Part shown: positions 9,604-20,556 of the stretch, one piece after another
How positions within the stretch are numbered: position 1 is the first letter of the stretch
How the letters are laid out: each line of letters starts with the position of its first letter
NCBI GenBank assembly: GCA_025980665.1
Contig: JAICXC010000039.1
Coordinates: 1-40,658 of the forward strand
DNA length: 40,658 bases
Direction: 5' to 3'
Source: Bryobacteraceae bacterium
Lineage (GTDB): Bacteria > Acidobacteriota > Terriglobia > Bryobacterales > Bryobacteraceae
The notes under the pieces: model-generated
The model's input: only the letters and a program-made list of their open reading frames with translations
Databases searched by the model: none
What the model was told of the DNA's origin: nothing
Translations under genes and position numbers: made by a program

Positions 9604-10025
9604 CTACCTAACACCGAATTGGCGAAGGCCCAAATTCGGATTGTAGGGAATGGGCTTGACGTGTACGCTTCCTCGCGCTTCGATCTCACCGGTGTCCCAA
9701 TGGTAGTCCGCTTCATCGGCTGTGAGAGTTACGGTGGTGGTCGCAATTTCGGCGTTCTCCCTCAGCCGGAATATATTCTGGCCGGAATCTATGCGGCCAG
9801 CCCTAAAAGTAGCAATGATATTGGTATGCTCTTCCGGCCATAATCGGCCGACCTTAGCGGTCCGTGCAAACTCTTGCGTTTCGGGCCGCGCATCGCCAGA
9901 CCGTTGGCATTTGCTGCTTGACAAGCAAGCCCATCGCCAAACTGGGCTTGATCTTGCGCGACACCTTTTTGCGTGGCAGCAGGGAAGGCAGCGATTAACA
10001 GGATGCCCAACGGTAGGAGTTTCAT
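9604..10025 (-). pseudogene. Small secreted OstA/LptA-like protein, probably frameshifted
   Basis: Two offset frames appear to be one gene. The first (ATG at 10025) has a signal peptide, MKLLPLGILLIAAFPAATQ, and runs to GLAMRGP. The second carries ARTAKVGRLWPEEHTNIIA, then TVTLTADEADYHWDTGEIEA and RGSVHVKP, and stops at 9604. The A-DEA-Y--DTGEIEARGSV pattern is like one repeat of the OstA/LptA periplasmic fold, where LptA proteins bridge LPS transport. Adding one base to the C3 run of the coding strand (G3 at 9883-9885) joins them as RGP-ETQEFARTAKV and gives 140 residues. The distal frame alone would have to start at a TTG without a ribosome site. The fold call rests on a short match, so treat it as tentative; the frameshift may be a sequencing error. 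Confidence 0.55.
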
Positions 10026-10069
10026 AACGCCACGTTTCTCCCCGCGAGGCCAGTATACGCGACTGGTAC

Positions 10070-11431
10070 TCAGGCGGCGTTCATCATGTCGTAATGAGAG
10101 CGGTAGGCTTTAAAAGTTGACGTGATGGCGATCAGCATCCCAATAGCCCCGATGGCGATGGTTATTGCCAGCGAATATCCCACCATATTGGGATTGTGAA
10201 ATAGATAATCGTTAAATACACCCGGCAGCAGTGGACCCAGGCTCCCGCCGCCCAGGTTCAAGATGAATAGGTACAGCGCCGATACCTGCCCGCGCACCTG
10301 ATTCGGGAAGATGTGCTGGAGCGCCGCAGCCGAAGTCCCCATCGCCAACGCATCGAAAAAGAGCGCCGGTGCGAGTAGCGCCAGCGTCCATTCGGGCTTC
10401 GGGATCATCATCGCGAGGGGCATCAGCAACAGCGTGCCGATTGCGCTGATCACAGCCACCTTGAGCGGTCCTTCGGGCACGCCGCGATTCTGCCAGTAAT
10501 CGCTTAGCCGGCCGCCCGCGTACATTCCCAGGCAGCCGAACGTCAGCAGGATCGCGGCCAGCGCGCGCCCGGACTGACCGGGAGACCAATGATGGACTCG
10601 TTGAAAAAACGTCGGGATCCAGGCGAGCAGCCCGTATGTCACCATCCCCTGGCATACCATCGCCAGGGAGATGCCGGCCAGTGATTGCCATCGCATGCGG
10701 ATCTGCGCCATTCCTTCGCCAAAGCTGAGCTGCGTCGGGCGCCCGTCAGCCGAAGCCAGCAGGTTGCGGCGAACCGGCTCACGGATGGTCCAGGCCAGCA
10801 GCGCGAATAGAACGCCGGGCAGACCCACGATCACGAACGTCAGCCGCCAGGAAGCCATCGTGCCGAGCACAGGTACGGTGACGAACGGCGTGCGAGCCAG
10901 CATGTCCACCGTGGTTCCGCCCACCAGCAGCGCCAGGCTCGATCCGATGAACACGCCCATGTAAAACACGCTGATCGCCGCGCCCAGTTTTTGCTTGGGG
11001 AAATAATCGGACATCATCGAGTATCCAGCCGGCGAAAGGCTCGCTTCACCCACGCCCACGCCGATACGCGTCGAAAACAGTAGCGCGAAACTCTTGGCGA
11101 CGCTGCTCATCGTAGTGAAGAAGCTCCAGACCAGGATTCCCCCGACCATCAGGTTCCGACGGTTCCAGCGGTCGGCGAGGCGGCCGATCGGCAAGCCCAT
11201 GAGCGTATAAAAGAGCGAGAATGCCAGGCCTTGCAGCAGGCCGATCTGGGTATCGCTCACGCCTAAATCACGCTTGATGGAGGGAACCAGCAGACTGAGG
11301 ATCTGGCGATCGACAAAAGACAACGTGTAGACCGAGGTCAGCGCAATGACCACCCACCAGGCGTAACGGATACTCGGCGTATTCTCAGAGTCCCTGCTTG
11401 CGGGCCGGTCGGTTGCTGTGCGGGGTATCAT
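10070..11431 (-). CDS. MFS transporter (12 helices, spinster-like group)
   Basis: A 453-residue major facilitator. About 30 polar N-terminal residues are followed by twelve hydrophobic helices. The loop between helices 2 and 3 reads GRLADRWNRRNL, the standard G-x-L-aD-R-x-x-R-R signature, and helix 4 holds RIGVGVGEASLSPAGYSMMSDYF, typical of the spinster-like group seen next to aromatic or lipid catabolic genes. It is divergent from the fused beta-oxidation gene, with 49 bp between the two start codons, so it may carry the substrate of that pathway; this is inference from position. The start is ATG at 11431, inside one arm of an inverted repeat shared with the opposite gene. Confidence 0.85.
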   Translation of the reverse strand: MIPRTATDRPASRDSENTPSIRYAWWVVIALTSVYTLSFVDRQILSLLVPSIKRDLGVSDTQIGLLQGLAFSLFYTLMGLPIGRLADRWNRRNLMVGGILVWSFFTTMSSVAKSFALLFSTRIGVGVGEASLSPAGYSMMSDYFPKQKLGAAISVFYMGVFIGSSLALLVGGTTVDMLARTPFVTVPVLGTMASWRLTFVIVGLPGVLFALLAWTIREPVRRNLLASADGRPTQLSFGEGMAQIRMRWQSLAGISLAMVCQGMVTYGLLAWIPTFFQRVHHWSPGQSGRALAAILLTFGCLGMYAGGRLSDYWQNRGVPEGPLKVAVISAIGTLLLMPLAMMIPKPEWTLALLAPALFFDALAMGTSAAALQHIFPNQVRGQVSALYLFILNLGGGSLGPLLPGVFNDYLFHNPNMVGYSLAITIAIGAIGMLIAITSTFKAYRSHYDMMNAA

Positions 11432-11480
11432 CAGAAATTACGGTTGCCTCCGCGCCGTATGAAAGCGTAACAGATTTCTG

Positions 11481-11484
<4 letters not shown>
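11428..11484. repeat. 11-bp perfect inverted repeat covering both divergent start codons
   Basis: TCATCAGAAAT (11428-11438) and its exact reverse complement ATTTCTGATGA (11474-11484) flank a 35-bp spacer between the MFS gene and the fused hydratase/dehydrogenase gene. Each arm contains the ATG of one gene, so both genes begin from the same ATTTCTGATGA context. It could be a two-site operator for a dimeric regulator, a hairpin, or chance. Confidence 0.5.
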
Positions 11485-13603
<2,119 letters not shown>

Positions 13604-13607
<4 letters not shown>

Positions 13608-15433
13608 CAACGACGCAGCGCGACGTTCGTTTCGGTCCGCGCGACGTCACCATGACGCGCGATGCGCAGGGCGTGATCTACGTACGTCCGGTACACCCAC
13701 TCGGCAAGTACCCGGCGAAACTCACGGAGAAGCTCGATTACTGGGCACACAAAGCTCCGGATCGCGTCTTCATGGGGCAAAGGGACTCGGCCGGTGACTG
13801 GCGCACGCTGACATACGCGCAATTTCGCTTGGCGGCGCGGAATGTCGCTCAGGCGTTGCTCCATCGCAACCTTTCTTCGGAGCGTCCCATCGCGATTCTC
13901 TCCGGAAACGATCTGGAGCACGCGGTACTAGGATTTGCCGCATATTATGCGGGCATCCCCTACGCGCCGATTTCAACCGCGTACTCGCTGGTCTCCTCGG
14001 ATTTCGGGAAGCTGCGTTACATTTTCGACCTACTCACGCCTGGGTTGGTTTTCGTTAGTGACGCAGCGCCCTTTCAGAAGGCAATTGATGCCGTGTTGCC
14101 GCGTGACGCTGAGCTCGTCACATCATATTCATCTCTCGCCGCGACGACTGCTGCGGCGGATGTAGATAGTGCGCACGAGCTCGTTACGCCGGACACGGTC
14201 GCGAAAATCCTGTTCACTTCGGGTTCGACGGGCACGCCTAAGGGTGTCGAGAATACACACAGGATGCTCACCAGCAACCAGGAAATCGTCCGCAGTGTAC
14301 TTGAGTGGGTGGATGACGAGCCGCCGGTGATCTGCGATTGGCTCCCGTGGAACCACACCTTCGGGGGCAACCACGACGTTGGATTCGTTCTGTACAATGG
14401 CGGGTCGTTCTATATCGATGAAGGCCGGCCGACGCCTGCGGGAATGGCAGCTTCCGTGCGGAATTTGCACGACGTCCGTCCGAATGTGTATCTGAATGTG
14501 CCCAAGGGTTTCGAGGCCCTGATTCCGTTCCTCCGCGAACGACGCGACTTCCGAGAGCGCTTCTTCAGCCGCGTGAAAATGTTCTACTACGCCGGGGCGG
14601 GCCTGTTGCAACCGGTGTGGGATGAGCTCGACCGGCTCGCGATCGAGACCTGCGGCGAGCGCATCATGATGTTCACCGGCCTGGGATCGACGGAAACCGG
14701 TCCTGCAGCGCTGTTTCCGGGAAAAGATCTGCGCCGCGCCGGAGAAGTCGGCCTGCCCGCGCGCGGAGTTGAACTGAAGCTGGTGCCTGTCGGCGATAAG
14801 CTCGAAGCCCGCTTGCGCAGTCCGAGCATTACCCCCGGCTACTGGCGTCAGCCCGATCTGACACGGCTGGCATTCGACGATGAAGGCTTCTACCGCATCG
14901 GCGATGCACTGCGTTTTGTCGATCCGCAGGACATCATGCGCGGATTCATATTCGATGGCCGGATCGTGGAAGATTTCAAGCTGTCCACGGGGACCTGGGT
15001 CAGCGCCGGCCCGCTGCGGGGCAAATTCCTGAGCCACTGCGCGCCTTATGCCCATGATGCCGTGATCGCGGGCCACGATCGCGATTTCGTAACCGTGCTG
15101 GTGTTCCCTTCGCTTGACGCCTGCCGCGAACTGGCTAATTTGCCCGCCACGGCATCGGTTGCCGAAACAATCGCGAATCCCGCGGTGCACGCGAAATTTC
15201 AAGCATTGCTGAATGAACTCGCGGCGGAGGCCACGGGTAGCTCCAACCGCATCGCGCGCGCGATTCTGATGCCCGAGCCGCCCGCGATCGACGCCCACGA
15301 GGTTACGGATAAAGGGTCCATCAATCAGGGTGCAGTGCTGAAGAACCGGGCTGCTCTGGTGCTCGATTTATATTCCCCACGTCCATCGGCGCGCGTGATT
15401 TCCATCCAAACAGGCATACAGAAAGGTGTCTAG
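13604..15433 (+). CDS. AMP-dependent aryl-CoA ligase, feruloyl-CoA-synthetase-like
   Basis: A 609-residue adenylate-forming enzyme that would join a carboxylic acid to CoA via an acyl-AMP. The P-loop TSGSTGTPKG is at 205-214, the FTGLGSTETGP motif is in the adenylation core and GFYRIGDA follows it. The region EDFKLSTGTWVSAGPLR and then VIAGHDRD are features I associate with feruloyl-CoA synthetases rather than fatty-acid ligases; the usual catalytic C-terminal Lys region is therefore of the feruloyl type. I chose ATG at 13604 because it overlaps the previous stop (ATGA), an arrangement seen elsewhere in this window; an in-frame ATG at 13586 would add six residues without a ribosome site. The next gene begins at its stop codon. 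The likely substrate is a hydroxycinnamate such as ferulate or p-coumarate (inference). Confidence 0.87.
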
Positions 15434-16278
15434 TGAAAATTCAGAATCTGATCGCCATCGATACGCACGTGCATGTCGAATCCGAACTCACCGGCAATGC
15501 CGCCGGGGAGGCTGCGCGGAAATATTTCGGTAATAGCGGCGTTTCTTACAGCCGCAAAGATCTGGCCGAATATTACCGCTCCCGCAACATCGGATGCGTG
15601 GTGTTTTCGGTGGATGAGAAGCTTACAGGCCGTCCCCCCGTCCCCAACGAAGAAGTAGCCGCGTTCGCGGCGGAAAATAGCGACTTCATGATAGCTTTCG
15701 CCAGCGTGAATCCCATGCGCGGCAAAGACGCCGTGGACGAAGCGCGCCGGCTAATCAAGGCGGGCGGAATTCGCGGGTTCAAGCTGCATCCGCCGCTGCA
15801 GCAGTTCCACGCCAACGATAAAGCGGCATATCCGTTCTACGAAGTAGTGGCCGAGGCCAAGTTGCCGGTTATCTTTCATACCGGGCATAGCGGGATCGGC
15901 ACCGGCATGCCGGGGGGCGGCGGAGTTCGCCTGAAGTACGGCAATCCGATGGACATGGATGACGTCGCGGTGGATTTCCCGGACATGCCGATCATCCTGG
16001 CGCACCCATCCTTCCCGTGGCAGGATGAAGCGATTTCGGTTTGCCTGCACAAGCCGCAAGTATACATTGATCTTTCCGGATGGTCGCCCAAGTATTTTTC
16101 GCCGGTACTGATTCAGTACGCCAATACACTGCTGAAGAAGAAGATGCTGTTTGGCTCGGATTATCCGCTGATTACCCCGGATCGCTGGATGGCGGACTTC
16201 ACTGCGATCAATATCAAGGACGAGGTTCGACCCTTGATTTTAAAGGAAAACGCGGCTCGTCTCTTTGGGTTTTCCTGA
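15433..16278 (+). CDS. Amidohydrolase-superfamily metal-dependent hydrolase (CouO/PhdC-like candidate)
   Basis: A 281-residue TIM-barrel hydrolase of the amidohydrolase 2 (ACMS decarboxylase-like) group. Likely metal and active-site residues: His12 and His14 in DTHVHVE, Lys116 in GFKLHPP, His148 in IFHTG, His190 in ILAHPSFPW and Asp242 in GSDYPL. Starting at GTG 15433, it shares one base with the TAG of the ligase gene, so the two are one operon. In actinobacterial p-coumarate degradation an amidohydrolase-family enzyme (CouO/PhdC) cleaves the aryl-beta-ketoacyl-CoA by a retro-Claisen hydrolysis after ligase, hydratase and dehydrogenase steps. The three-gene set here matches that list of activities, so I propose the same role. 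Alternatives are a decarboxylase acting on a hydroxybenzoate or muconate derivative. Confidence 0.82.
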   Translation: MKIQNLIAIDTHVHVESELTGNAAGEAARKYFGNSGVSYSRKDLAEYYRSRNIGCVVFSVDEKLTGRPPVPNEEVAAFAAENSDFMIAFASVNPMRGKDAVDEARRLIKAGGIRGFKLHPPLQQFHANDKAAYPFYEVVAEAKLPVIFHTGHSGIGTGMPGGGGVRLKYGNPMDMDDVAVDFPDMPIILAHPSFPWQDEAISVCLHKPQVYIDLSGWSPKYFSPVLIQYANTLLKKKMLFGSDYPLITPDRWMADFTAINIKDEVRPLILKENAARLFGFS

Positions 16279-16314
16279 CGGCGCGACGGGTGGGCCTGTC
16301 ATGATGGTCCTAGA

Positions 16315-17184
16315 ATGCCGCGACGAATTCGCAACATCGCCGGTTTTATCCGCGAAGCCATCGAACGCTGCATTCGGCACAACATATCCTTGCTTTCGGC
16401 CGCGCTCGCTTTCTACGCGCTGCTGTCATTGGCGCCAGCGTTGTATTTCGTGGTGGCGGCCGCTGGCGTTTTCATAGGCCGCGGGGCTGCGCGCACGGAA
16501 GTAGTCGAATGGGCTTCCCAGATGATCGGCCCGGCCGGAGCGTCTTTCATCGGCGGGGTCCTCGAACGCGGCCGAGGCGGAACGTCATTCACGACCATCG
16601 CGGGCGTGGCATCCCTGGTCGTAGGGGTCAGCGGAGCGTTCGGCTCGTTGCAGGATGCGTTGAATCTGGTTTGGGAAGTTCCCACACCGGCGCGGGGAAT
16701 AATCAAGCAGTTCCTCTTTAAACGCCTGGTATCGTTTTTAGCCGTGAGCATCGTAGGCGCTTTGCTTCTGGTAGCCCTATTCAGCGGCGCGATCCTGGCA
16801 GGTGCCTCACAGTTCATGCCTCGCGCGTTTCCCGGCACGGGGTGGCTTCTGCAGACGCTGAGTTTCGGGCTCACGCTAGCGCTCGTAACGGTGTTGTTTG
16901 CATTGCTGTATCGATTTCTGCCTGATGCCTGGGTGGCTTGGCGGGATGTGTGGACGGGAGCGGCCGTTACGGCGCTTCTATTCTCGATCGGACGAACGCT
17001 CATCGGATTGTACCTGAGTCACTCGACCAGCAGCTCTCCCTTTGGTGCCGCCGGATCCGTGGTCGTGTTCCTGCTGTGGGTATATTACTCCGCACAGATT
17101 TTCCTGTTTGGCGCGGAATTTACGGAGGTCTACGCCGTGGCTCGCAGAGCCCGCGCTGCCGCTCTTCGGAACGTTACCTCGTAA
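16315..17184 (+). CDS. YihY/BrkB-family inner-membrane protein
   Basis: A 289-residue protein with six hydrophobic helices. The pattern NISLLSAALAFYALLSLAP (about 24-42) and GAAVTALLFSIGRTLIGLYL with GAAGSVVVFLLWVYYSAQIF near the end are the hallmarks of the YihY/UPF0761 family once annotated as ribonuclease BN. Members have no established biochemical role. It sits 36 bp after the amidohydrolase and 11 bp before the thiolase, so it is probably co-transcribed with the catabolic genes, though nothing suggests it is a catabolic enzyme. The start is ATG at 16315. Confidence 0.9.
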   Translation: MPRRIRNIAGFIREAIERCIRHNISLLSAALAFYALLSLAPALYFVVAAAGVFIGRGAARTEVVEWASQMIGPAGASFIGGVLERGRGGTSFTTIAGVASLVVGVSGAFGSLQDALNLVWEVPTPARGIIKQFLFKRLVSFLAVSIVGALLLVALFSGAILAGASQFMPRAFPGTGWLLQTLSFGLTLALVTVLFALLYRFLPDAWVAWRDVWTGAAVTALLFSIGRTLIGLYLSHSTSSSPFGAAGSVVVFLLWVYYSAQIFLFGAEFTEVYAVARRARAAALRNVTS

Positions 17185-17195
17185 AATAGAGAAAC

Positions 17196-18398
17196 ATGCC
17201 CACCGCTTACATTTGCGAAGGTGTCCGCACGCCCATCGGGCGCTATGGGGGAGCGCTTGCGAGCGTCCGTGCCGACGATCTGGCCGCGCATCCACTGGCA
17301 ACTCTTAAACGCCGGTTTGCAAATAGCGATTGGGAATCGATCGACGAGGTTTACTACGGCTGCGTGACACAAGCCGGCGAGGATAATCGCAATGTCGCGC
17401 GTATGGCGTTGCTGCTGGCCGATCTTCCGAGGACGGTTCCGGGCGTCACCGTGAATCGCCTGTGCGCCTCTGGCATGGAAGCGGTCACCGCAGCCTCTCG
17501 CGGCATCTGCACCGGTGAAATGGCGCTGGCGATTGCCGGCGGTGTCGAGAGCATGAGTCGTTCGCCCTGGGTGATGCCTAAGCCCTCCGCGGCATTTCCG
17601 CGGGATCCGCAGATTTTCGATACTACACTCGGCTGGCGCTTCGTAAATCCGCTGATGGAAGCAAAGTACGGCACCATTTCGATGGCCGAGACCGCGGAGA
17701 ACGTCGCCGAAAAATACAATGTCGACCGCGCCTCGCAGGATCGCTTCGCGCTCGCTTCCCAGCAAAAAACCGCGAAAGCCAAAGCCGCGGGAGTGTTTGC
17801 GGAAGAGATTGAACCCGTGTGCATTCCGGGCAAGAAAGGCTCGGCCGTGATAAGCGATGACGAACATCCCCGCGCCGATACTACGCTGGAAGGCCTAGCC
17901 CAGTTGCCAACTCCGTTTCGCAAGGGTGGCACCGTGACGGCAGGAAACGCGTCGGGAATCAATGACGGCGCCGTCGCGATGTTCATTGCTTCGGAACAAG
18001 CCGCCGCGAAGTTCGGGCTGACGCCGATCGCCCGATTTGTGGGAGCTTCCGCAGCCGGCGTCGATCCAAACTACATGGGGATCGGACCCATCCCAGCGGT
18101 CCAAAAACTTCTGGCGCGCCTGAACCTGAACATGGATGAGGTCGATTTTCTGGAACTGAATGAAGCTTTTGCCGCGCAGGCGCTTGCCTGCACGCGCGCT
18201 TTCGGTCTGCCGGACGATAGCGAAAAAGTGAATCCCAACGGCGGCGCAATCGCCCTGGGCCATCCTTTGGGAATGAGCGGAGCACGGCTAGTACTCACTT
18301 CCAGCATGCATCTAAAGCGCACAGGGGCTCGCCGGGCGATCGCTGCCATGTGCGTGGGCGTGGGCCAAGGGATGGCCGTGCTTTTAGAGCGAGTATAG
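17196..18398 (+). CDS. pcaF: Thiolase, 3-oxoadipyl-CoA thiolase type
   Basis: A 400-residue acetyl-CoA acyltransferase. Nucleophile Cys90 in VNRLCASGM, His356 in LGHPLGMSG and Cys386 in MCVGVGQG are the three catalytic thiolase residues. Its length, opening ([18 protein letters not shown]), [13 protein letters not shown] and the GWRFVNPLM loop closely resemble PcaF/PaaJ 3-oxoadipyl-CoA thiolases, which split 3-oxoadipyl-CoA into succinyl-CoA and acetyl-CoA. A CoA-transferase and a maleylacetate-reductase-like gene 2-6 kb away support that substrate; a general 3-ketoacyl-CoA thiolase remains possible. The start is ATG at 17196. TAAAAT lies eight bases upstream, so a leaderless transcript is conceivable, but no ribosome site is seen. 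Its last 15 bp overlap the convergent small membrane-protein gene. Confidence 0.9.
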   Translation: MPTAYICEGVRTPIGRYGGALASVRADDLAAHPLATLKRRFANSDWESIDEVYYGCVTQAGEDNRNVARMALLLADLPRTVPGVTVNRLCASGMEAVTAASRGICTGEMALAIAGGVESMSRSPWVMPKPSAAFPRDPQIFDTTLGWRFVNPLMEAKYGTISMAETAENVAEKYNVDRASQDRFALASQQKTAKAKAAGVFAEEIEPVCIPGKKGSAVISDDEHPRADTTLEGLAQLPTPFRKGGTVTAGNASGINDGAVAMFIASEQAAAKFGLTPIARFVGASAAGVDPNYMGIGPIPAVQKLLARLNLNMDEVDFLELNEAFAAQALACTRAFGLPDDSEKVNPNGGAIALGHPLGMSGARLVLTSSMHLKRTGARRAIAAMCVGVGQGMAVLLERV

Positions 18399-18647
18399 GC
18401 GAAGCAGGCCGGCGATCATCATCGCCAGTCCTGCGAAACGCAGTCCGAGGCGAGTCGCGCGGCTATCCGTAATCGGCGTGGGTTCGGCGAAAAAATCACC
18501 CAGGATCGTATTGGCTTCGATCCGATGGGCCTCTGCCATCAACTTGTTCGTCACGCGGATGGAGCTGGCCGGATCGGTCAATGTGTACAGTCCCGCATAA
18601 ATAAACGGGATCAGTACGCACAAATGTAGTGCGATTTCAGGATTCAT
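18384..18647 (-). CDS. Small two-helix membrane protein, unknown
   Basis: An 87-residue protein with a hydrophobic segment at about 6-24 and another at about 67-84, joined by a polar, partly acidic loop. I do not recognise the family. The evidence that it is real: ordinary composition, a plausible membrane topology, an ATG start at 18647 and a position after the hydrolase gene on the same strand (73 bp gap). No ribosome site is visible. It is convergent with, and overlaps by 15 bp, the end of the thiolase gene. DoxX-like small membrane proteins accompany MhqD/MhqO in Bacillus; this protein is shorter and I cannot say it is related. Confidence 0.55.
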   Translation of the reverse strand: MNPEIALHLCVLIPFIYAGLYTLTDPASSIRVTNKLMAEAHRIEANTILGDFFAEPTPITDSRATRLGLRFAGLAMMIAGLLRLYSL

Positions 18648-18720
18648 TTTCAGAACTCGCTATCGTAACACGCCTCAAGGGGTACGGCGCAACCACAATA
18701 GATAGATCGGCGGATCAGCC

Positions 18721-19374
18721 TTACGGCATTAGCATTCGCGAGCGCAGGAACTCCTGTGCTTCCGCCAGTTCCAGCTTGCTCACGATGTGGGGGCGTGAGG
18801 GATAGACTCGCATCTCGACGTCGGCCCCAAGATCCGCTAGCACCTGAGCGGTCTGCCGGGTGCGCTCCTCCGGAATCCATTCGTCCATGTCGCTGCCGGT
18901 AAGGAATACCTTTAGACCGTGCAGCGCCTTGCCACCGGCGGGATGCCAGTCCGTGCCGGCCGGACCCATGAGGCAGCCGCTAAAGACTACGATGGCCGCA
19001 CACGAACCAGGATGGCGCATCGCGTACTCTACCGCGATGCAAGCGCCCTGCGAGAATCCCACGATGAAGAGCTGCTGAGGATTCAGGCGGCCACCTTCGC
19101 TGGCGTCTTGAACCAGCCGATGGCAGCGCTCGACGGAGCGCGTTAGGAACGGCTCGTTGGATTCCAAGGGTTCCATGAACCGGCCTGGATACCACAGGCC
19201 TTGATCGGCATAGGGCGCGAGCCAACGGGTACCGCCAATCTCGAGACCTGTTGCCAGGTCCAGCATCTCCTGTTTGGTGCGGGAGCGGCCGTGGAGCAGA
19301 ATCCCGGCGCTCTCCGCCAAACCCCGTGGCTGGCCCGCCTCGCGCAAGCGGACCACCGGGGTCTGAGGTGTCAC
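18721..19374 (-). CDS. Alpha/beta hydrolase, carboxylesterase/phospholipase family (MhqD-like)
   Basis: A 217-residue single-domain alpha/beta hydrolase. The nucleophile elbow is GFSQG with Ser108; Asp164 in GSDMDEWIP and His196 in YPSRPHIVS complete a likely triad, and LLHGR (26-30) marks the oxyanion-hole region. Size and motif order fit the dienelactone-hydrolase-like carboxylesterase/phospholipase family that includes MhqD. It begins 18 bp after the ring-cleavage dioxygenase, probably in the same transcript. A VOC dioxygenase beside this hydrolase is a recurrent pair, known as MhqO-MhqD in the quinone response of Bacillus. It may hydrolyse a ring-cleavage product or a conjugate; its exact substrate is unknown. 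The start is GTG at 19374. Confidence 0.85.
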   Translation of the reverse strand: MTPQTPVVRLREAGQPRGLAESAGILLHGRSRTKQEMLDLATGLEIGGTRWLAPYADQGLWYPGRFMEPLESNEPFLTRSVERCHRLVQDASEGGRLNPQQLFIVGFSQGACIAVEYAMRHPGSCAAIVVFSGCLMGPAGTDWHPAGGKALHGLKVFLTGSDMDEWIPEERTRQTAQVLADLGADVEMRVYPSRPHIVSKLELAEAQEFLRSRMLMP

Positions 19375-19392
19375 TACTTGGTTACCAGGTTC

Positions 19393-20469
19393 TTAATTCT
19401 TAGACTTATCGCCGCCGATAAATTCGGCCTTGCGCCGGGAAACGACCGAACCCTCTTCGACGGGTACTGGATCGGGCATTGTGGCTGCAGCGACTTTCTT
19501 GGCGTCCTTAGGAATGTTGCCCTCGGGAACGCGAATGGGATCCAGCATGGCCATGATTTCGGCGCGTTTTTCCTCGAACCAGGGCGGCAGGAGCATGTGC
19601 GTGCCCAGCTCCGATTCTGCCTCGTCGCGGGCGAAGCCGCCTTGGGCCGTAGCCGCGCACTCCACTAGAATTCCGCCGGGGCAGCGGCAGTAAATCGAGT
19701 GGAAATAGTTGCGATCCTTGATCTCCGAGCAATCGGTGTAGCCGAGCTCTTCGTAAATGCCCTTCTGTTCGGCCAGCTTTTCGTCGCTTTCGACATCCAT
19801 CGCGACGTGGTGGGCGGTGCCGGCGCCGAATACCCAACTGCCGGATGGCCGGTCGGGCTCGTGTATCAGAGTGACAGTCTTCGAGGGACCGCCGCCGGCG
19901 ACTTCGAAACGATGCAGATTGCCTTCGGTGCCAGTCTTTTTGAAACCCAGGGCGTCGACAAAAAAGCGCTCGGTTTCCCCAACTTCCCGAACCGAGAGCA
20001 TCGGTCCGTGGAAGCCCCGCATGGACACGTCACCGCTGACCTGATCTGTGGTCCACCCCTTACGCTTGTCGGAATCGTCCTCGATCACCTCGATCTGCAA
20101 TCCGGAGGGATGATTGAAGCGGAGATATTTCGCCCCGAAGCGTTCTTTGACGCCCTCACTGGGTACCTTGTGGCGCTTCACGTGTTCTTCCCAGAATTTT
20201 ATGGATCCCTTGGGGACGGTGTAAGCCGTAGATTGGATCTGGCCAGAGCCGGGACGGCCCTTCACCCGATTAAACGGGAAGGTAGTGTAAACCGAGCCTG
20301 GTTCGCAATCGGCATTGGCGTAATACAGATGATAGTGAGCGTAGCGCCCGTCGAACAGGACCGTCTGCTTGATCAGACGCTGTCCGCACACTTGGGTCAT
20401 AAAATCGATGTCTTCTTGGGCGCCACCGGCGCAAACAGTGATGTGATGTAATCCTCGCACTAAGGACAT
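19393..20469 (-). CDS. VOC-superfamily ring-cleavage dioxygenase (PcpA/LinE/MhqO-like)
   Basis: A 358-residue Fe(II) extradiol-type dioxygenase built from repeated glyoxalase modules. By comparison with PcpA as I remember it (Fe ligands His11, His227, Glu276), the counterparts are His9 (GLHHITVC), His221 (TAHHVAM) and Glu270 (GGILVE); the 49-residue gap between the last two is identical. Second-shell His8, Thr11, His220, Arg253 and Tyr260 also match. PcpA and LinE open (chloro)hydroquinones between a hydroxylated carbon and its neighbour; the related MhqO/MhqE proteins are less well characterised, and these residues do not separate the two groups. The ATG at 20469 was chosen for its GGAGGG six bases upstream; a longer in-frame start near 20565 has no support. 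The last 50 residues are a charged tail beyond the PcpA end. It is divergent from the CoA-transferase genes. Confidence 0.87.
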   Translation of the reverse strand: MSLVRGLHHITVCAGGAQEDIDFMTQVCGQRLIKQTVLFDGRYAHYHLYYANADCEPGSVYTTFPFNRVKGRPGSGQIQSTAYTVPKGSIKFWEEHVKRHKVPSEGVKERFGAKYLRFNHPSGLQIEVIEDDSDKRKGWTTDQVSGDVSMRGFHGPMLSVREVGETERFFVDALGFKKTGTEGNLHRFEVAGGGPSKTVTLIHEPDRPSGSWVFGAGTAHHVAMDVESDEKLAEQKGIYEELGYTDCSEIKDRNYFHSIYCRCPGGILVECAATAQGGFARDEAESELGTHMLLPPWFEEKRAEIMAMLDPIRVPEGNIPKDAKKVAAATMPDPVPVEEGSVVSRRKAEFIGGDKSKN

Positions 20470-20556
20470 GTCCGTCCCTCCGGCGCGATTATAGCAAATC
20501 GTTTTTAGACCGCCGTTGTTCCCGGCCCCTGCGGCGGGCGTGGCAAAATAGAAGCT

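Noticed and set aside
14129..15298. 389-codon open frame on the minus strand
   Set aside because: Antisense to the feruloyl-CoA-synthetase-like gene, no family features.
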